From: Steromphala cineraria
Lineage: Eukaryota; Mollusca; Gastropoda; Trochida; Trochidae
Direction: 5' to 3'
DNA: 64,000 bases
Assembly: GCA_916613615.1 (NCBI GenBank)
Contig: OU744732.1
Span: 47,917,227-47,981,226, forward strand
Shown here piece after piece: positions 59,161-64,000 of the stretch. The position numbers and the translations under genes are program-made. A model generated the notes under the pieces. The model was not told the DNA's origin and did no database searches. It worked only from the letters and a program-made list of their open reading frames with translations. Positions within the stretch are counted from its first letter, which is position 1; every line of letters begins with the position of its first letter.

Positions 59161-62100
59161 CTGAAAGAAAAAAAAATTATCTTCAGTTAATCATTTTTTT
59201 CGAAATGTCAATCTTTAAAGGGGCAGTAGCACGTTTTTAGGGGGAATATAAGGTGATGTCAGGAAAATGAAAATTAATGGTTCCAATTGAAAAAGAATGT
59301 ATTTAAACTAAATGGAGCAGTACTAATTCAGATATTAAAGGTAAAGTTAAGCCATGCGATTGCTTTTTCTTACAGAAATGAATTAAAGGTGTTCACACAA
59401 AATGGCCGCCAATGGATTTTATGTTGATCTTCATACTTTGTCCTCTGACTATGGAAGATTGGCTTGTGTAATGAGATTTTTGACACTGTCAAAATAATAC
59501 ATTTAGCGTTAACGTACATTTATCAGTGAAAATTTTTAAATATAAAATTATCAAAAAACGTGCTACTGCCCCTTTAAGAGTACATACCGGTTTTCACGGA
59601 TCAGTTTTGTTGCTAATGCATGACTGAGCACGAAAGTCATGACTTGATATAGACACAAAGCTTATATTCAAACACACATGTACATGTACATTGTTCATGC
59701 ATAGCTCGTTACTATGAACTTACAATTATCAGTGAAAAATTTAAAATATGAAAATATCAAAAAACGTGCTACTGCCCCTTTAAGAAAACATATGAAGTCG
59801 AAGAATGTGCGCTATTTCTTCGCAAGTTTTTCCCGAATATGTGTTTAATAATGAACTAATTTCGCGTTGATGATTTTACGGCGCTTCAGCAAGAATTATT
59901 TCAGGTAATAGACTCAGAACCGCAAAGTTTTATGGATTCCGGACAATTTTCAGCTGATCAGCTGAATTCAGCTGTTTTGAGATTGTCCTTGCTGTAGTTT
60001 TATTCATAAATTACCACCAAGAACCTAAATTCTATGCATTTTAGCTGTTTTTCAAGTTCATCATTGCCAACCTTTTGCTCATTGACTTTCATGGAAGCTA
60101 ACTAATTAACCTTCGGAGCTGCAATTTGTTTCTATGAAAACTGTTTAATGTTTTGGTATTAAAAATGTGCAATGATGATTCTTTTACTGTTTATCTGAAA
60201 ATATTACAGAAAGAACATACATGCTAAAGGTTACAGTCTTTCGATATGTATTTTAAGGTATAGTAAATTAAAAGAATATTTCCGAGACATGGATCAGAAA
60301 TTGCTACTTTCGCTCGACAAGGGCGCCGTCATGTTCCCGGTAAAACTGGCTTCTTTTAAACACTAAATGTTCGGTGCAAGGAGCTTGTATGTGCAGTACA
60401 GCTGCCTATCTTAAGTTTGTTCACTTACCTTCGTATTCTAGTGAAAATATCATGTAATTTGTAACGTCTTTGAGACATCTTATCATTGTGGAAACGAAAC
60501 CGATAATGATGAAATTTCACTGCATAAGTTAAGATTCAATTTGCGTTGACATATTCGTATGTCATACCTAGCAGATAGCTGTAACAAATTTGGCAGGTCA
60601 TTGATGTGACCAGGGGTCAATATTTCGAAAACACTGATTTCTATTTTGCTATACAAAATCTTTCATTAGTGATCAACAGCTTTAGATCTTATTCATATGT
60701 GTTTCTTAGCACTAAGACAACGTAACTATGATGAATTTTGTTTTACAAAGTTTACATAGATGATTTTAATCGACATTTAAGAAAATCAGAATTTCAGAAA
60801 TATGACCCCATCTGTCCATTTAACCATGTCAAATATCGACACTCAGCACCAGTGACACGACGACCCCTAAATATGGTTTAGGAATGGTCATTTCACACAT
60901 GGACAATTGATGATATTCTGTAAGTGGTCCTGGAGTTATATTATGAACGTCAAAACGAAACCCAAATTACATGACATTTGCACTAGGATCACAAGCAGGT
61001 GAACAAACTTAAGGTATGCAGCTGTAGAGTTTGCAAAACTGGCGGCGCCCGTGAGGCCGGTTAAATAGTAGAAATTCAGATTTCAAATTTTTATTATGGG
61101 CTTCACCGAATACCTAAAAATTATTTGATAATAATTAAGGCTTATTAAATAAAAGTTCTTTAATTAGCACGAATTTCATTTTGCATTGGAATATTCCTTT
61201 AAAGGTATTTTCAATTTTAAATACGACTGATTTTACGGCGCTTCTTTTGAATATCTGCACTCACCTACTCCCCTGACCGGCTTGGTCTGTGGTTTGTAGC
61301 CGTATCTAGTGGTATGCATGTTAGCCTGTAGATCTGTGTAACGGGCCGGGTCACAGTAGCTTGACCGGGAGATGGTGTTCTCAGTATAGCGGATCTCTGG
61401 TGGCTTCCCTGCATTAAAGGAAACCATAATTATTTGATAAATAATAAATAAATAAATAATAAATTTGATATCTTATTAATAACATAAAACGGGCAATTGG
61501 ATTATTGGAAAATGGTCGAATATGTTCCTTCTTCTCGATAATCCAGATTCAACGTTCCGAATTTGATCGTTGACCATGGATTATCGAGGATGGATCTTCC
61601 TGTCCCATAAAGCTTTTCATAAGTAATGGATAAAACATGCCCTGTGGGCATGATTTAGAAGTAAAGAACATTTCTCGGGGAGTTGTTCTAGTCCCAAAGG
61701 TCTGCAGACAATTCCCGAAGGAAAATATACTCTTTATTCTTAATTATGTCGACGGGTCATCTAGTAGATATCTCTTAAACCGCTGTTTCATTAAAGCAAT
61801 CGAAATTGGTCTACTAGCCCGTGTAAGTAAAAGAAATGAACACGAACTTCTTTAAAGAAATTGTCATAGATTATATACTTTACAAATTGTGTATATGGAG
61901 TTTTTACTCTTGTCATCATGTTCAGGATTTTCATATAGATGACCTAGCCAACACCAATGTTTTATAGACATCGGGAGTACCTAAGCATGCATATGATGTT
62001 GTTTCCACAACAAACTTCAAAGCAAGCAGAGATTCGCCCTTGTTGACATTTGAAGGAACAAATATAAATAACAAAAAATACAAAAAAAAAAAAAAACTTA

Positions 62101-63224
62101 AATAAATTAGAATACAACTTTCTGTGGAAATTTAACATCTTGTAAATTAGTGCTTCTTGAAGACAAGTTTTTTAAGTATTGCATGGTACCGGGAATTATC
62201 GTATTTAAGCCCCGTCGTTAGTAGTTACAAGCAAATGTGCTTAATAATGAGATTTGATTTTCGAATCTTAGCCCATGGGCTTAAATTTGATATTACATTT
62301 ATCCCATCAAAATGTTCAAAACAAGTGTTTCGTTGGAATCACTCGGTTTCTATTAGGCTACGATATAGTGGTATGGGAAGGGTTCAGACGTAGAAAACGG
62401 GTTGGTCTCCAAATGTGTCATTTAAGACTCAAAACATGAATGTTTTAATACATTTGACACCCGCATTCAGGAACTGATAATGTAAAAACGTTTTATGTTT
62501 GTTATCATCATGTTAAGAAAGGAAATTGAGTCTAATTTCGTCATTCGCTTTTTCACCGTTCCATATGTGAAATCTTTAACAAGTAAACTCTTAACTTCTT
62601 ATTTGTAAAATGTGGATTCATTATATTAAAAGTAAAAAGAACTTTTGTTGTACTTTATATCCTTTCGAATATTTGCCCAGGTAATTTCATAAAATATATT
62701 TCTTCTTATATGAAATGGGTGAAATTTGACATTAAGCCCAGGGCTTAAAGAATTAGTAGCAGTTTTTTAGGGGTAATATAAAAATTAAAATAAATGCTTC
62801 CAATCGAAAGACAATGTATTTAAACTAAATGAAGCAGTAATAAATTAAATTTATAATGTAAAGTTCAGCCATGCGATTCCTTTTTCTTACACAAAATGAA
62901 TTAAAGCTGTGAACACAAAAATGGCAGCCAAACGTGAATATTATAATTTGTTCTCTGAATGTTGATGATAGGTTTGTGCTGAGATTTTTGACACTATCAA
63001 AAGGATACATTAAGCATTAACATACAATTATCTGTGAAAAATTTGAATATATAATTTTCAAAAAACGTGCTACTGCCCCTTTAAATACGACGATTACAGG
63101 TAAGTTCAACACAATGATAAAGGTTTACCTTTGGAAAATAGGCGCTATACAAATGAATTATTATTATTATTACCTCTTAATTTCGGAGAAATGACGACAG
63201 GCCCGCAGCTGAAATTCACCCATC
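59111..63224 (-). CDS. Unrecognised gene, last three exons
   Basis: Three minus-strand exons (63224-63174, 61408-61265, 59160-59111) join with GT-AG borders and matching phases (81 codons visible, then TGA). The visible C-terminus is rich in Pro, Tyr, Arg and Lys: FSCGPVVISPKLRG, KPPEIRYTENTISRSSYC, TTRYGYKPQTKP, CVKPPEYKPVESVD. No signal peptide, membrane segment or known domain is seen. The 5' end lies to the right of the window. Short Tyr/Pro-rich proteins of this look occur among axonemal microtubule-associated proteins, but I cannot name a family. The phase agreement across two introns is the main support. Confidence 0.7.
59214..59577 (-). mobile_element. TTAA MITE, copy 4 (reverse)
   Basis: TTTAAAGGGGCAGTAGCACG to CGTGCTACTGCCCCTTTAA, the best preserved pair of termini in the window. 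It lies in the last intron of the minus-strand gene, about 50 bp before its last exon. Confidence 0.9.
59721..59783 (-). mobile_element. TTAA MITE, terminal fragment
   Basis: Only one terminus (ATATCAAAAAACGTGCTACT GCCCC...) with about 40 bp of interior. The rest is deleted. Confidence 0.8.
60268..61202. mobile_element. Long inverted-repeat element, about 935 bp
   Basis: Termini TTAAAAGAATATTTCC and GGAATATTCCTTTAA. Inner inverted blocks include GGGCGCCG and CTTAAGTTTGTTCAC at 60322-60462 against 60950-61060. TTAA at both ends is consistent with the other TTAA elements here. Confidence 0.65.
61265..61408 (-). CDS. Unrecognised gene, exon n-1
   Basis: 144 bp. Acceptor TTTAATGCAG, donor GTGAGT. 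Encodes KPPEIRYTENTISRSSYCD, then PARYTDLQANMHTTRYGYKP. The best supported exon of the three, with higher GC than its flanks. Confidence 0.75.
   Translation of the reverse strand, partial: GSHQRSAILRTPSPGQATVTRPVTQIYRLTCIPLDTATNHRPSRSGE
61535..61590. repeat. Hairpin related to the 144-bp array
   Basis: TCTCGATAATCCAGATTCAACG pairs with CGTTGACCATGGATTATCGAG. The same GGATTATCGAGGATG motif occurs at 57831-57846. Confidence 0.65.
62745..63084 (-). mobile_element. TTAA MITE, copy 5 (reverse)
   Basis: Left terminus decayed (TTAAAGAATTAGTAGCAG), right intact (ACGTGCTACTGCCCCTTTAA). The interior matches the other reverse copies. Confidence 0.82.
63142..63172 (+). repeat. SINE-like tail with ATT microsatellite
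   Basis: GGCGCTATACAAATGAATTA followed by (TTA)n. This GCGCTATA...ATTATTATT tail is the usual 3' end of animal tRNA-derived SINEs. The rest of the SINE is missing. Confidence 0.6.
63174..63224 (-). CDS. Unrecognised gene, exon n-2
   Basis: 51 bp. Acceptor TTTTCCCAG, donor GTAATA. Encodes WVNFSCGPVVISPKLRG across the splice. The donor lies at the end of an ATT repeat left by a SINE-like tail. Confidence 0.6.
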
Positions 63225-63573
63225 CTGGGAAAATAGAAAATACAAAGTTCAAAACAATTTTTATTTATCTCTGTTATTGACTATACAAACTATGTCTATT
63301 TGAATCTAGTATTACAACAACAAAAAAGACAAGTACCCGCATCATATGTTTTATTGAAAATGAATAATTTGAATTTTTCAATTTATCAAACCGTCCCCTT
63401 ATTCTGGCATGCACTATGTATACAACTTTCAATTTGATAGTTACTCGTTCCTATATAAAACAGATACAATGACAATCTCTTTGGAGTATAGCTAAATACC
63501 CCATGAAGCATAAAACGCTCGCCGGTCCTCTTATTCGGGGACTGTTGATTCAGCTATCAAGTTCATAGGTTCA

Positions 63574-64000
63574 TGCATGATATTTTTGTCTACTAAATAT
63601 TCTTATGTATATGTACATGCATGATATTTTTGTCTACTAAATATTCTTATGTATATGTACATGCACGATGTTTTTTTATACTAAATATTCTTATGTATAT
63701 GTACATGCACGATGTTTTTTTATACTAAATATTCTTATGTATAATAATAAATTATGTACATGCATGATATTTTTGTCTACTTAATATTCTTATGTATATG
63801 TACATGCATGATATTTTTGTCTACTAAATATTCATATGTATATGTACATGCATGATATTTTTGTCTACTTAATATTCATATGTATATGTACATGCATGAT
63901 ATTTTTGTCTACTTAATATTCATATGTATATGTACATGCATGATATTTTTGTCTACTTAATATTCATATGTATATGTACATGCATGATATTTTTGTCTAC
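63574..64000 (+). repeat. 44-bp satellite, cut by window end
   Basis: About ten copies of TGCATGATATTTTTGTCTAC + (T/A)(A/T)AATATTC(T/A)TATGTATATGTACA. One copy has a short ATAATAAATT insertion near 63741. It continues beyond the window. Confidence 0.92.

Noticed and set aside
61637..61855. 72-residue frame in the unknown gene's intron
   Set aside because: No similarity recognised, no splice support, AT-rich surroundings.
1..64000. CRISPR array or prokaryotic defence locus
   Set aside because: The tandem arrays have no spacer-repeat alternation, and all genes have spliceosomal introns.

Overview
The window looks like nuclear genomic DNA of a lophotrochozoan animal, most probably a bivalve mollusc. 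It is AT-rich, genes are split by GT-AG introns, and it is crowded with short non-autonomous transposons and minisatellites. The bivalve assignment is an inference: it rests on repeat types I associate with that group (tandem arrays rich in GTCCGTCCGT, elements starting ATTATACCCCCG, arrays of AGGTCA half-sites) and on an invertebrate-like REV1.

Layout. 1-440 is a 151-bp tandem array. 830-3054 holds a probable two-exon plus-strand gene (signal peptide and Cys-rich exon, then an ankyrin-repeat exon) with a decayed duplicate of its 5' end just upstream. 3055-9600 has no host gene that I can see. It carries two copies of a TTAA-flanked MITE, a wrecked LTR-retrotransposon gag interrupted by a 622-bp MITE, and a foldback palindrome. 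9600-11425 is a 5'-truncated LINE on the minus strand. 11786-13121 holds two more MITEs. 13393-15457 (minus) is a two-exon gene for a secreted Gly/Ser-rich repeat protein with a Cys-rich tail. 16036-16978 is a 39-bp minisatellite.

The main gene is REV1, the translesion-synthesis deoxycytidyl transferase and scaffold. It runs on the plus strand from a GC-rich promoter near 19.4 kb to a polyadenylation signal at 56.5 kb. I could place 19 coding exons (21074-55732); they join in phase to 3666 nt, or 1221 residues, close to human REV1 (1251). BRCT, catalytic polymerase, two UBM motifs and the C-terminal protein-interaction domain are all intact. Its introns are inflated by nested elements, above all intron 2 (26818-35845), where at least three levels of transposon insertion are stacked.

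Downstream, 57213-57780 is a very homogeneous 144-bp tandem array. 59111-63224 (minus) contains the last three exons of an unrecognised gene whose 5' part lies beyond the window. The window ends inside a 44-bp satellite. I found no prokaryotic system, CRISPR array or canonical tRNA/rRNA gene. The most novel items are the Gly-rich/Cys-tailed secreted protein, the secreted-plus-ankyrin gene model, arrays of nuclear-receptor-like half-sites carried by transposons, and the layered insertions in REV1 intron 2.
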